64,000 bases of DNA, taken from Parasponia andersonii (taxonomy: Eukaryota; Streptophyta; Magnoliopsida; Rosales; Cannabaceae). The stretch covers positions 539,842 to 603,841 of the forward strand of contig JXTB01000043.1 of the NCBI GenBank assembly GCA_002914805.1, read 5' to 3'. The notes under the pieces were generated by a model. That model saw only the letters and a program-made list of their open reading frames with translations, had not been told where the DNA came from and ran no database searches. Positions 45,870 to 57,338 of the stretch are shown piece after piece; positions within the stretch are counted from its first letter, which is position 1; every line of letters starts with the position of its first letter. Position numbers and translations under genes: made by a program.

Positions 45870-46657
45870 TGTTGTTGCAATTCTTACCAACTGTCCACGT
45901 GTCTCTGAACTGCTGATGTTGTATCTACCAATTGTCCACGTATCCTTGCTATCCCAGAGTGCTTTTGACTTCAGGTCAGGTCAGAAAGGTAGGGGTGGCC
46001 ACCTGCAAAGACTCTCCAATGCTTAAGTCAGTTGTTTATCCCTGAGTCTGAGTAGCAAAGATAAAGTTCTTCTCTGTATATGTTTATCTTCATCTTTCTT
46101 TTTTGAGGGGGAAGCAAGACTCGTATATATAATCCTTGAACTGGGAACTTTTCTGGCTCTCAATCCCAGGATTGAGTACCTTTTCTCATTATGACTTACT
46201 CCAGAGATCACGGGCTGTGATTACCGTGATTTCCCTTGCATCATCGTGGCTTGCTTTTCGCCATCCTCTATGACTCGAGTCTGTCGGGGGCGAGACTTTG
46301 ACAAACCGTCGTTCTGTCAGGATGGTTTGCTCAATGTGTATACCTACCCAAGATCGCATTAAATGTCCTGTCTGGGTCTGGAGCAGTGTGTTGCCTCCCA
46401 TGGTCTTCTAGCGAAAGACCCTTAGGGCTTCTGATCCCCAGCTGCCGAGGCAAGAACTGGATTAGGCCGAACCGTCCAGGGTCTGGAATAGATTCGGCCC
46501 TGGCCTCAGATGGCCCATGGGCCCATGCGGTATCGGATGCGATTCGTGTGGCTTTTAAATGGTTACTCTAGGCACGTGTCGGATGGCGTGCCCCCTTTAT
46601 GACCTGTTCTGCCACTCAATCGTCCACGTGGCACGTGATCTAGGAACGGGCCCCACA
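45870..46657 (-). repeat. 5' LTR of the Tat element
   Basis: 788 bp, plus-strand ends TGTTGTTGCA and GGCCCCACA. A minus-strand TATA-like run (ATTATATATACGAG) lies at about 46117-46130 and could be the promoter. It pairs with 34352-35141. Confidence 0.92.
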
Positions 46658-48465
46658 TATTCCATCTCTACATTGCTCGCATTGTTGAAGATAGCAAATC
46701 CCACGTTTCACCAAGTTAGCCATTGTGGGGAGAATATTATGAAAAGTATACCAAATGAATATCTTTATCTTTGGTGAAAGAGTAAGATTCCAGAGTGCAC
46801 TCCACCATTTAGAGTCACTATACCTAGTGGACGAACTAGCTTCCCATTTAGCTGCCATAGCAAGACGATAACCTTATTTAACTTTATAAATCCATTTACT
46901 ATCATAATACCACATCAGAGAGTCTATTCTACTGGCAAACTCAGGGGGATTCTTTGAATACGGCCACGGTTAGAATGCCAGAAAAATTAATTGATTGAAT
47001 CTACATTCCAATGCTGAGGATTATCAACCATAAGATGAGATACTTTAGAAATGTGTATGTCTAGGGTAGTAGGAGTTACTAGTTTGAAAGATAAAGGTCT
47101 TGGCATCCAAAGATCATTCCAAATCTTAATATTAGTCCCATCACCAATCTATCACCAGAGGCTTGAGGAAAGCACTTGTCTTCTCTATAGCATACTATGC
47201 TAGATGTATGAAAGTCAGTTTCCAAGAGTAGCATTAAGAAATGAGCAGTAAGAAAAATACTTAACTTTTAAAATGAGTGCCAATAAAGAAGTCAGAGATT
47301 GAATAACCTGCCACCCCTACTTGGCTAGCAAAGCTTTATTAAAGCCTTCTAAGTCTTTGAAGCCCTTACCCCTATCTCTCTTCGGAAGGCATAGCGTCTC
47401 ATGCTTCTGCCAGTAAACTGTTTTTTTGTTTTTAGAACCCCCTACCAAAACTTGGTCACTGTCCCTTGAAGGTTATGGTAGAGTGTTAAAGGGATCTTGA
47501 AAACCACCATCGTGTAGTTAGGAATCCCCATGGCTACAGCTCTAATCAAGTTCCTCTTTCCCACCATTTGAGAAAAGGTGGCTCCTCCAAGATTGTAATT
47601 TTTTCCACACTTTCTTCTTAATAATCATAAAAGATAGCCACTTGTTTCTCCCTAACATAGATGACAATCCCAAGTATTTAGAATGAGAATTGCAAGCCTT
47701 AAGACCAAGCAATTCTTGAAGAGAGGTCCTAACCTCTATATCAACATTTAGGCTATAAGTGATGGCAGACTTAGACATATTAACACATTAGCCAGAAGCA
47801 ATCTCATATTGTCAAAGAATAGTCTTGATAGTTTCACTTTCAGTATTATTAGCCTTGTAGAAAATTAGACTGTCATCAACAAAGAAAAGGTAGTTTATGC
47901 AGGAACTATTTCGAATACAAGAGAAGCCCGTTAAATTACTAGTACTCTCAGCATGCAAAAAAAGGGAGAAGAGGCCTTCAGCACAAAGCAAAAAGAGGTA
48001 AGGCGACAGGGGACACCCTTGACGTAAACCCTATTAGGAGATCACTTTTCCTCTAGGAACGCCGTTAGTAATGAAAGAGAAACTCGGTTTTGAGATACAC
48101 TTCCACACTAGTTCTCTCCAACCACTACAGAAACCTAGTTTCTCCATTACATTGTCTAAGAAGACCCATTTCACCTTATCATATCCATTACTCATGTCTA
48201 ATTTCATACCCATCCATCCTTTAGTCCCATGATTCCGATTTTTCATGGAATGTAGCAACTCAAAAGCGACAATGAAATTATCCAAAATCAGCCTTCTTGG
48301 AACAAAAGTACTTTGTAAGTCCGATATTACCATGTGAAGAATGGATTTCAACCGACTAGTCGTAGTTTTGGTAATGATTTTATAGACCGCATTGAACAAA
48401 CTAATAAGGCGAAAGTCTAAAACATGTTTAGGAGACAGGACTTTTGGAATTAGGATCACATGGTG
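46658..48465 (-). pseudogene. LINE remnant B, 5' segment (reverse transcriptase and start of zinc-binding region)
   Basis: 48459-48034 encodes LINE RT blocks: ILIPKVLSPKHVLDFRLISL, FVPRRLILDNFIVAFELLH, MKLDMSNGYDKVKWVFL (first catalytic Asp) and FSFITNGVPRGKVIS. Then come GLRQGCPLSPYLFLLCAEGL and YLFFVDDSLIFYKA, an FVDD version of the F/YADD box, near 47870. 47778-47542 gives SKYLGLSSMLGRNKWLSF, the palm/thumb. The thumb and zf-RVT follow with stops, ending LSPKIKIFIWYTFHNILPTMANLVKRGICYLQQCEQC at 46760-46665. The reading resumes across the Tat element at 34351. No endonuclease domain is seen upstream of 48465, so the copy is 5'-truncated. Confidence 0.88.
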
Positions 48466-48745
48466 AGATTTTGTAGGTCACTAAATCGACGGTTTGCTAT
48501 AATTAAAAAAAATAATTGATTTTAGTGCTTCAACTATTTATTTTATGAGTTTGAAATAGCAAATGAATAAGAAATATGAGTTGAGAATTGACCAAAGAGA
48601 AAATTCTAGTTTTTTTTCTGTATTACTCTTTTACATGAAAAGTATTACAATTGTATCATTGATCAAATCATAAGAACAATTCTACTTAGCAAGCATACCA
48701 ACACAAAGAAGTAGGTTAAACCTTAAACTAAAGAGAAATTCAAAA

Positions 48746-49002
48746 TATTAGAAATAAAACTAGCCTATAATGTCACAAGCTTCAGACATATGTGTGACCT
48801 TCCCATAAGCTTAAGACATGTTCAAGAATATTCTTTAAGCATTTCAAGAAACTGTTGTATAAATTATATTAATTACCTTCTTTATTTATTCTCTTGTGCA
48901 CGTATAAGTACCAGTTATCCCACTATAAATTCAATATGATGTTGTTGCGGTATTCATTTAGCCTTTAATAATTATATATACCTTTTCTTACCTTTTTGAC
49001 TT
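48746..49002 (+). repeat. 5' LTR of the Copia element
   Basis: It aligns with 60785-61041 over its whole length (shared words such as AGAATATTCTTTAAGCATTT and CCTTTAATAATTATAT). The end is taken where similarity stops (TTTTTGACTT), which is not a canonical CA end, so the right border is uncertain by some bases. Confidence 0.8.
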
Positions 49003-49012
49003 GATACCAAGA

Positions 49013-49471
49013 ACAAAAAGAAATCCAAACTATTTATTTTACCTCAGTGGTAAAGCAAATACACCTGAGTCAATCAATGACTCCACGTAAAACTCCACTG
49101 GCAACACAAATACATTGGGGTTAACCTCAAGCAATACCAACCCTATCTCTCTCTTAGAGAACACACCGGAAAACCCTTTTCCCACCAATCTTAACCATAT
49201 CCTACCCATTAGCAAAAACTTCCTTCTCTGGAAGCTGCTGGTATTACTAGCAGTGTGCGACCATGACCTTAACGGCCTCTTTCTTGGCATAAAGGAATGC
49301 CTACCGGAGTGGATCACAGTGACAAAGGAAAACATGGCCCGTACAGTTATCAACCCTACCTTATCTCAATGTCATCGCCTTAACCAACTATTACTAAGTT
49401 GGCTACTTTCATCAATAACTAAAGGTGTCCTTGGTTAAGTCGTAAGTTGTCCTACTACTAACGAAGCTTAG
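49013..49471 (+). pseudogene. Copia gag, first part
   Basis: 49115-49438 encodes NLNHILPISKNFLLWKLLVL and LNGLFLGIKECLPEWI, then NQLLLSWLLSSITKGVLG, the N-terminal pattern of plant Copia gag. The reading is cut at 49471 by chromovirus 2 and continues after 55405. Gag would form the particle. Confidence 0.8.
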
Positions 49472-50118
49472 TGTCACGACCCTAACCTTAAACTAGACAA
49501 TCGTGAGGCACTTAGCACGATCTGTCGCACTAAGTCAACCTACTAACTCTCAAGAAAGGGATTTAGAGTAAGCTTTGAGACAAAGTAGTAAGGATAAGAG
49601 AGTTTGAGTGAATAAATGGCTTAGTATTACTCTTAGAATGCTTATAACTCTCACAAATGGGACTTGTGTACAAATGAACCCAATGGGTCTTTTATACATA
49701 CAAAGCCTAAACTAATCAAGGGTTACGATCGTGCCAAGTGACACAAATGGTCTAGAATATTCTCAAATAAATTTACAATATCTACAAAGATATTTACATA
49801 GAGAAATCTAGAACAAGCATGGTCTAGATCCTTCTAAGAGGTTCACCCACCATCTTGGCTCTTCCAAGTCATTTCAGGAGCTTCTAGGACTGCCCAACCT
49901 ATCTAGCTCCATTTCGGCCTTGTCTAGAACTTTCTAGGACTTAGTAGCACCATCTAGAGTCTTCTAATATGACCAAGACCTCTCTTGATTATTCTAGAAG
50001 TGTCCACCATATTCTAGGGTTTTCCTTAATCCTTTTGGGTGAATAGTATATATAGAAGACCTTAAAGCTATGAGCAATAATATTTGGATTTGGAGAGCCA
50101 TATGAGCGGGGTGTAACA
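49472..50118 (-). repeat. 3' LTR of chromovirus 2
   Basis: 647 bp; plus-strand ends TGTCACGACC and GGTGTAACA. The TATA region is mutated here (TTTTATACATAC at about 49689) compared with the other LTRs of the family. Confidence 0.9.
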
Positions 50119-50131
50119 CCCTCCTCCACTC
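50119..50131 (-). other. Polypurine tract of chromovirus 2
   Basis: Minus-strand GAGTGGAGGAGGG, identical to that of chromovirus 1, next to the LTR. Confidence 0.8.
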
Positions 50132-50169
50132 AAGTTCACGACGTACCCGTCATGCCATCGACTTTGAAT

Positions 50170-51590
50170 CGCTTGATATAGTTTTTGAATTACCACAAGG
50201 CATCCTCATGCTCCCAGCTAACCTCGGCCTCGGGCAAATTCTTCCATTTCACTAGGTATTCTCGGTAATTAGGAACATCACGTTGGCGTATCAAGCGATC
50301 AGCCATAATACACTCTACCTCTTTATCAAAAGAGGTTACCACTGCAGTAGGAGCTCTTTTGGACTCGCCCCTTGAAAGATCCCCCTCATCTCCATGGTAG
50401 AGTTTTAGCGTGCTAACATGGAAGACAGGGGAAATCTTTAACTTGGCAGGAAATTGAAGCTTATAGGAAACCTTACCCATGTGCTTGAGTACCAGAAATA
50501 GACCCTCGTATTTGTGCACTAACCCTTTATGCGCCTTCCTTAAGGTTTTAAATTGTTAGGACAACAGCTTGACAAGGACTAAATCTCTCTCTTGGTACTC
50601 AACGTGCCTCCTCTTTTTGTCGGCCCACTTCTTCATTCTTTTAAAAGCTTTGTTCAAGTAGGCCCTAGCCAACTCTGCTTGCTCATGCCATGCCTTAGCA
50701 AACTTGAATGTTGCGAGACTTTTTCCATCGTAACTTGTCGCTAAGGCATGTGGGGTCATAGGTTATTGGCCTATGACTATCTCGAAGGGACTCTTGCCCA
50801 TAGACTCACTCCACTGTAGGTTAAAGGAGAATTAGGCCACATCAAGTAATTTTGCTCAATCTTTTTGATTGGCACTCAAATATAGCTCTAGCAAGGCATT
50901 CACCCTTTCCGTCTGGCCATTGCTTTGGGGGTAAAAGCTAGTAGAAAAGTTCAAGTCTGAACCCATCAACTTGAACAATTCTGTCTAAAACCTTCAGTGA
51001 ATCGGGGATCACGATCACTTACAATATTTGATGGGACTCCCTAGAGCTTCATGACATGCTTCATAAAGAGCCACGCAGTCTCATCTGTGAGACAATCAGG
51101 TGAAGCAGGTATAAATATGGTATACTTGCTTTAGCGATCCACCACTACTATAATACTGCCAAAGTCCTCTAGCTTAGGCAGGTTAGTGATAAAATCCATA
51201 GAAACACTCTCCCACAGCCTCTCAGGAATAGGGAGAGGTTCTAACAATTCATCCGGTGATTGTTGTTCCATCTTATCTTATTGGCATACAAGATAAGTTC
51301 GTACATAGGACTTGACATCATCCCTCAGTTGAGACCAATAGTAGATAGATTGGATAAGAGCAAGAGTATGTTTCTAACTTAGGTGACCAGTCTACAAGTA
51401 ATCGTGGCACTCTTTGATAAGCTCTTTTCTTAAGTTCCCCCACTTAGACATATAGAGTTGATTGCCTTTGGCATAGAGAAGTCCGTTGCTTAACCAAAAA
51501 CGTCTCGTCCTTCCTTCTGTCATCAGAGGCAACGGGCTCTTTGCAAGAATATCGTGTTCTAGTCCTTCCTTAATTTTCTGCTTATGACAT
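50170..51590 (-). pseudogene. Integrase and chromodomain of chromovirus 2
   Basis: From 51500 down: zinc-binding part (LRKELIKECHDYL), then a heavily interrupted DDE core between about 51260 and 50820. The C-terminal part (50759-50556) has FKFAKAWHEQAELARAYLNKAF, and 50519-50190 carries HKYEGLFLVLKHMGKVSYKL and the chromodomain: KEVECIMADRLIHQRDVPNY, EYLVKWKNLPEAEVSWEHED. Both Trp codons that have become TAG in copy 1 are intact here. Several stops break the core. Confidence 0.82.
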
Positions 51591-51596
51591 CTGCCA

Positions 51597-52219
51597 CTAC
51601 ATTGGCCTTTCGGGCTTGTATTCAAGCTTGTAATCAAATTTTGCCAAGAAGTCTTGCCACCGAGCTTGCTTAGGACTCAACTTTTTCTGAGTTTTAAAGT
51701 AGCTTGTGGCTACATTGTCGGTCATGATCATGAAGTGAGTACCCAACAAGTAGTGTCGCCACACCCTTAGGCAATGGATGATAGCAGTCATCTCTTTTTC
51801 TTGTACCATGTAGCATCTCTCGGTGTTATTGAGCTTGCGGTTTTCATAAGTAATTAGACGCCCTTTTGCATTAGTACTCTGCCAATAGCAAAGTCAGAGG
51901 CATATGTATGAAGCTCATATGCCTTTGAATGATCGGGTAAGCTGAGAACCGACTCTTCGCTTACCGCCTTCTTCAAATCTTCAAATGAAACTTGATACTC
52001 AAGTGTCCATTCCCAAGACTTGTTCTTCTTGAGCAGGTTAGTAAGTGGCGCTACTCTTGCTAAGTAGGACTTGATGAACCATCTATAGTAGTTCACAAGT
52101 CCAAGGAAATACCTCAATTCTGGTACCTTAGTAGGAGGTTCCCACTCTTGGATGACTTGCATCTTGACTTTATCTATCATAAGTTTCCCATCCTTTATCT
52201 TATGCATTAGGAACATCAC
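51597..52219 (-). pseudogene. RNase H of chromovirus 2
   Basis: 52219-51854 has FLGLVNYYRWFIKSYLARVA and AYELHTYASDFAIGRVLMQ; the first catalytic Asp of the HTDAS motif is Tyr (GAT to TAT). 51809-51597 continues with the Glu segment ([20 protein letters not shown]) and MIMTDNVATSYFKTQKKLS. A shift separates the two parts. Confidence 0.85.
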
Positions 52220-52225
52220 TTCCTC

Positions 52226-52910
52226 TTAGGCAAAGGAGCACTTCTTCTTCTTGATGAATAGTTGGTTTTCTCTCAAGATATCGAATACCTTTCTCAAATA
52301 TTCTAGGTGCTTTTCCATGGTCTTGCTATAGATGACTATATCATCAAGATAGACTACAACGAACTGAACGAGGTAGGGATGGAATAACTTATTCATGAGG
52401 ATGCAAAAGGTAGTAGGTGCATTGGTAAGACCAAATGGCATGACTAAGAATTCATAAGCACCATAACTTGTCACGCATGTGGTCTTGGGCTCATCCCCCT
52501 ATGCTATGCGCACTTAGTAGTTCTCCGAGCGTAGATCAAGCTTTGAGAAGTATCTAGCGTTCCCAAGTTGATTGAACAAGTCGACCATAAGTGGGATGAG
52601 GTATTTGTTCTTTACTGTCACCTTGTTAAGAGCCCGGTAATCAACGTATATCCTTAGTGAGCCATTTTTCTTCTTCTAGAACAATACCGGGGCACCAAAA
52701 GGAGCCTTGGAGGGCTTGATGAAACCCGCATCAAGCAACTTCTTTAGTTATTTCTAGAGTTCCGCTAACTCCGAAGTGGCCATTTGATAGGGACTTATCG
52801 CAGGTGTTCTCGTGCCTAGCTCAAGCTCAATTTCATGATTTACCTCTTTCCTAGGTAGAAGTTTCTTGGGTAGAGTGTCTGGCATTACATCTTAGAATTC
52901 ATCCAAGATA
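52226..52910 (-). pseudogene. Reverse transcriptase of chromovirus 2
   Basis: 52474-52226 gives [20 protein letters not shown] and [20 protein letters not shown] with an intact YLDD box and the full spacer that is deleted in copy 1. Upstream pieces between 52900 and 52480 are broken by stops, for example at Trp or Arg positions. This copy serves as the reference for the 25-base deletion in copy 1. Confidence 0.83.
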
Positions 52911-52920
52911 GCTTGTACCT

Positions 52921-53448
52921 CTATGGGTAGGTTACCTTGAGGTTCCAATTCTTCTCATGCTCCTTTAGGATGGCTAAGTAACTCTCTTCCTCCCTTCTCA
53001 AGCCTTTCTTGAATTGAAATGCAGAGAGTACTTTATTTTCTGCTTTTGTGGACCATTCCGTTGGTACCACACAGGCCTTTTTACCATTTAAGATGCACAT
53101 AGAATTGGCAAAAGGAACAGAGAATGCTCGCACTGTATCAAGGAACTCCAAACCAAGCACCACCACGAAATCATCCATTGGCACCACTGATAAGTCAAGT
53201 TGGCCAACTCATGCACCTAGGCTAGCCTTAATACCATGAACAATCCCATGGATGTGGCGTGCTGCAGAGTTTACTGCCTTAAGGGAGCCTCCTCCATTGG
53301 ACACCGACAAGCCCAACCACATAGCTTCCGCAACAGAGATGAAGTTGTAGGATACACCCGTGTCAACCAAGGCTTTAGTGGCCTTGCCATTGATTGTTGT
53401 ATCTACAAAGAGTAGGCTCTTAGCTTGTGACTTAGGGGTCGATTGCAA
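52921..53448 (-). pseudogene. Protease of chromovirus 2
   Basis: ALVDTGVSYNFISVAEAMWL carries the catalytic DTG, followed by MVPMDDFVVVLGLEFLDTVR. A break at 53209-53187 splits the domain. The Asp lost in copy 1 is kept here. Confidence 0.82.
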
Positions 53449-53499
53449 GGCATTAAGAAGTTGTAAGGAACCAACACGTGTACCATTGTCTTCACTATC

Positions 53500-54697
53500 A
53501 CCTCATTCTTGGCTTAGCTCAGAGGCAATTTAGTTGCTGAATGCTTTTTTCTTGGGACACTCGTGTGCCCAATATGGCCAATCATAAAGGAAGTACTTGA
53601 CCCTTAGCTTGGAGAAGTCACAGTCTTCCTTCTCTTTGCCCTTGTCTTTGTGCCTGTAGGAGGAACTATCTTTGTTCCATTATTCCTCCTTTTGTTTGCT
53701 CTCTCCCACTCTTTGCTCTACCACCCTTCTTGTCTTTAGCCTTAGAAGGGACCTTATTAGTAGAGTAATCAACAAGGCTCTCGGCTATCACAATAGCATC
53801 AACCAAGTCCTAAACGCCACGGTGCATGAGCTCTAACTTGGCACAGTTCTGAAGACCATCCATGAAAAAGAATAGGACATCCTTATCTGTAGTGTCAGGG
53901 ACTTAGAGCAAGAATGTGGTAAACTTTTTCATGTAGTCTCTAACACTGCCAGATTGTTTGAGGCAGTGAAGACGGCCTTTCGCTTATTCTTCAGCATTCT
54001 CGGGGAAGAATTGCCTTTTTAGCTCCCTTTTGAAGTTATCAAAGGTGGCTATTATGCACACCCCTCATTGCAACTCCCCGTGTCTCTGCCTCTACCATAG
54101 CATGACAAAATCAGTTAGATACAAAGCAGCATTACGAATTTTACCGGCATCGTCCGTCACACCGGCGGCCTTAAAGTATTGCTCGAGTCTCTATAGGAAG
54201 TTCTCAACTTCCCTAACATTGCGAGTACCATTGAAGGTCTTTGGTTTAGGTACCTCAACCTTTCTTACCTCAATAGTTGTTATGGTGGTCACCCTCATGG
54301 CCACCACTCACTTGCACAAAGTAAGATCACCACCCATCTCATCTACTCTAAGTAAAACATTATTAAGTTCTCTTTGAAAGAGATCTAGTATCTTTGCAAT
54401 CTCCGAATAAAGGAACTCGATCTCGCGCCTTAAGTCGTCCTCTAGCCTACTAAGCGTATCTTTGATGCCGCTGTAGAACTCTGTATCCTTGGTCTCCAAA
54501 CTATCGCAACGACCATCTAGATCGTCTACAAGTTCGCCCAACGTTCCTAAGTTAGACTCTAGTCGAGACACTCTAGCCTCCAAGCTAGTCACCACGTCCC
54601 TCAACTTGCCGCGGGTAGTACCCTTCTTCCCTTCATCACTCTCACGTTCAGAAGTACCAACTTCAACGGGGTCAGGAGTTGTAACCATGGTCTTCAT
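53500..54697 (-). pseudogene. gag of chromovirus 2
   Basis: The ATG at 54697 corresponds to the gag start of copy 1. 54697-54308 encodes the coiled-coil N-terminus (VTSLEARVSRLESNLGTLGE, EIEFLYSEIAKILDLFQREL). Below 54300 the gag core continues with stops (VPKPKTFNGTRNVREVENFL, FKRELKRQFFPENAEE, DKDVLFFFMDGLQNCAKLEL) and ends in a Lys-rich linker near 53700. Confidence 0.83.
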
Positions 54698-54735
54698 ATG
54701 GACAATAGAACCACCAAGATAAAATGAGCAACTAA

Positions 54736-54748
54736 GGCTCTGATACCA
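54736..54748 (-). other. Primer binding site of chromovirus 2
   Basis: Minus-strand TGGTATCAGAGCC, a perfect initiator tRNA-Met type site, three bases inside the 5' LTR. Confidence 0.88.
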
Positions 54749-54751
54749 TGT

Positions 54752-55405
54752 TGTCACGACCTTAGCCTTAAACTAGACAATCGTTCAGCACTTAGTACAG
54801 TCTATCGCACTAAGTCAGCCTACTAACTCTCAAGAAAGGGATTTAGAGTAAGCTTTGAGACAAAGTGGTAAGGATAAAAGAGTTTGAGTGAATAAATGGC
54901 TTTATATTACTCTTAGAATGTTTATAACTCTCACAAATGAGACTTGTGTACAAATGAACCTAAGGGGTCCTTTATATAGGCAACGTCTAAACCAACCAAG
55001 GGTTATGATCGTGCCAAGTGGCATGATCTTATACAGGGTCTAGAATATTCTCAAATAAAGTTACAATATCTACAAAGATATTTACATAGAGAAATCTAGA
55101 ACAAGCATGGTCTAGATTCTTCTAAGAGATTCACCCACCATTTTGGCTCTTCCAAGTCATTCTAGGAGCTTCTAGGACTGTCCAATCTATCTAGCACCAT
55201 CTGGCCTTGTTTAGAGCCTTCTAAGACTTAGTAGTACCATTTAGAGTCTTCTAGTACGGTCAAGACCTCTCTTGATCATTCTAGAAGTGTCCATCACGTT
55301 CTAGGGCCTTTCTTAATCCTTTTGGGTAAGCAGTATATATAGAGGACCTTAGAGCCATGAGCAATAATATTTGGATTTGGGGAGCCAAATGAGCGGAGTA
55401 TAATA
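54752..55405 (-). repeat. 5' LTR of chromovirus 2
   Basis: 654 bp; plus-strand ends TGTCACGACC and AGTATAATA. The family TATA box is preserved on the minus strand (54971-54978). The outer end has decayed from ..TAACA to ..TAATA. Confidence 0.9.
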
Positions 55406-56370
55406 TTAGGCTGCTATTGAAAGACTCATATCATCTCAATCAAGAGCTAGATTCTTGTAGCTGTGAACCCAACTACAAATAACACGAAAAGGCTCAATGA
55501 CCATTACTAAATACTTTCGAAAAATGAAGAATATTACAAATAACTTGGTTAATACTGATCAAACCATTAAAGAAGATGACTTGATACTCTATCTTATTGT
55601 TGGTATAGGATCTGAATATAACAATATTGTAGTGAATATAACCTCTTGTCATGATGCTCTTGCATTTCAAGAGATATATTCCATTCTTTTGAATCATAAA
55701 AATCATTTGGAATAATAAAATATTGCTGCTAATATCGAAATTCACAATGCCACTACCAATATTGCAACCAGTGGAGGACAACAACATAGTGGCAAACCAG
55801 AGCCTCAACGAAACAGAAGTGGTTTCTCCCACTTCAATAGTCATCGTGGTAGTCGAGGCGGTAAAGGTAGTGGTCATCACAACAAACCCATCTACCAAGT
55901 GTGCAAAAAAAATGGGCCACACTACTGCAATTTGCTCATTTTTCTATGACAAAAATTTTCAACCACCACAAAGTAACCCGATGTCTACTTTTGTCGCTGC
56001 TCCTAAAACTGCCACTAATCCTAATTGGTATGTGGATAGTGGAGCAACAAATTATGTTACCAACAACACTAAAAACCTGAACACCAAGATAGATTACAAT
56101 AGCTTTGAGAAACTCACCATCGGTAATGGGCAAGATATAGACATACACCACATTATCCATGGTTTGCTTTTCTTCTCTCAAAAAACTTTACTTGAAAAAT
56201 GTCCTCCATGTCCCTTCCATAACTAAAAACTTGTTGAGTGTTGCTAAACTGACTTTTATTAATAATGTTCTAATTGAATTTTCTGATGATTGTTATATTG
56301 CCAAGGACAAAAGCTTGGGGATATTTCTTTTTGAAGGCTTGGCTAAGAATGGTCTCTACCAGTTAGCAAC
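55406..56370 (+). pseudogene. Copia gag (second part), zinc knuckle and protease
   Basis: 55497-55715 encodes TITKYFRKMKNITNNLVNTD and LILYLIVGIGSEYNNIVVNI, the UBN2-type gag domain. 55723-56226 has QVCKKMGHTTAICSFFYD-like residues (knuckle CxxC...GHxxxxC with changes) and NWYVDSGATNYVTNN, the Copia protease site with intact DSG. 56159-56377 overlaps in another frame with LKNVLHVPSITKNLLSVAKL, the start of the pre-integrase region. Several frames are needed to follow it. Confidence 0.82.
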
Positions 56371-56379
56371 TGCTTAACA

Positions 56380-57338
56380 TAGTTCCTCTCATGCCAAGAA
56401 ACTTGTTCACCTTCGTTCTAATATTAATACCAACTTGTCTCAAATTTTCCCTTCCAAGAAAACCTCTATTGCAGATACCTCACCTTCTGAGTTCTACAAT
56501 AGCCTTCCTAGAACTAATGTCTTTATTTCTAGTTTATATGATGCCAATGATTTTCATAGAAGACTAGGTCATCCTAGAGAAGATATATTATTTAAAATTC
56601 TAAAGTATTTTATTCCTTCTTTGAATATCAAAAGAAAGACTTTAGAATTTTGCTCAGACTATTATCTTAGAAAAGCACATCGCTTCTTCTTCTAAAAATC
56701 CTCAACAATTTCAATCAAACTCTTTCAGCTAATACATACAGATGTTTGGGGTCTATCACCCACTCTCTCTAGTTAAGGCTACAAATACTACATACACTTC
56801 ATAGATGACCATTCATGTTTTACTTGAATTTTTTCTATGAAAGAAAAGTTAAAAGTTTACCAAGCCTTTGTCCGATTCAAAACTTTTATTGAAAATCAAT
56901 TTAGCACCATAATCAAAGCCTTCCAATCTAACTGGGGAGGAAAGTATCGCTTTTATTTACCCTTCTTGCAACAACATGGAGTCTTGTTTAGACATCCTTG
57001 CCCTCATGAACATGAACAAAATAGTAAAGCCAAAAGAAACATCGCCTCATTTTTGAAATAGGCCCAACTCTCTTTGCACACTCTTCAATGCCTAAGAAAT
57101 TCTGGTGGGAAGCATTTGAAACCTCAGTCTACCTCATAAATAGGATGCCAACCAAGGTTCTTCACTATATCACACCCTTGGAAAAACTATTGAACCGAAA
57201 ACCCGATTACACCTTTATTAAAAGTTTTGGTTATGCCTGCTACCCATATCTAAGACCATACCACAATACAAAGTTCTAATTTCATTCTTCAAAGTGTTTT
57301 TTCTTGGGTATAGCTCAGCACACAAAGGCTACAAATAT
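56380..57338 (+). pseudogene. Copia integrase
   Basis: The zinc-binding module has FHRRLGHPREDILFKIL, but the Cys pair is damaged (FCSDYYLRKAHR). The core reads HTDVWGLSP, then SNWGGKYR where the family has SDxGGE, and HEHEQNSKAKRNIASFLK where it has the catalytic Glu in AER. Two of the three catalytic acidic residues are thus replaced. PKKFWWEAFETSVYLINRMP and KSFGYACYPYLRPY follow. The reading is cut at 57338 by the solo LTR. Confidence 0.82.

Larger units (their letters stand above)
34352..46657 (-). mobile_element. Tat-lineage Ty3/Gypsy LTR retrotransposon with antisense gene and tandem arrays
   Basis: A 12.3-kb element in minus orientation. 5' LTR 46657-45870, primer site, gag, protease, RT, RNase H plus a second RNase H, integrase, then a 5-kb region with two tandem arrays and an antisense intron-bearing gene, polypurine tract, and 3' LTR 35141-34352. 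The extra RNase H after the normal one and the large 3' region with extra ORFs are hallmarks of the Tat group (Ogre/Retand/Grande relatives). Flanks are TACTC (34347-34351) and TATTC (46658-46662), a target duplication with one transition. It inserted into LINE B. Coding frames contain stops and shifts, so it is not autonomous now. Higher GC than the surrounding DNA. Confidence 0.92.
49472..55405 (-). mobile_element. Chromovirus 2: second copy of the chromodomain Gypsy family, inside the Copia gag
   Basis: Minus orientation. LTRs at 54752-55405 (5') and 49472-50118 (3'), exact tRNA-Met primer site, gag to chromodomain in the same order as chromovirus 1, and the same polypurine tract. TTAG precedes 49472 and follows 55405, so the target duplication is TTAG. 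The Copia gag is continuous once the element is removed. Copy 2 shares domains and breaks of the same kind as copy 1 but at different positions (it retains the protease Asp and chromodomain Trp codons), so the two were inserted independently and decayed separately. Confidence 0.93.

Noticed and set aside
48470-48745. Continuation of LINE B upstream of its RT domain
   Set aside because: No LINE motif is readable here or just beyond the Copia element, so the LINE is 5'-truncated near 48465 rather than interrupted by the Copia insertion.
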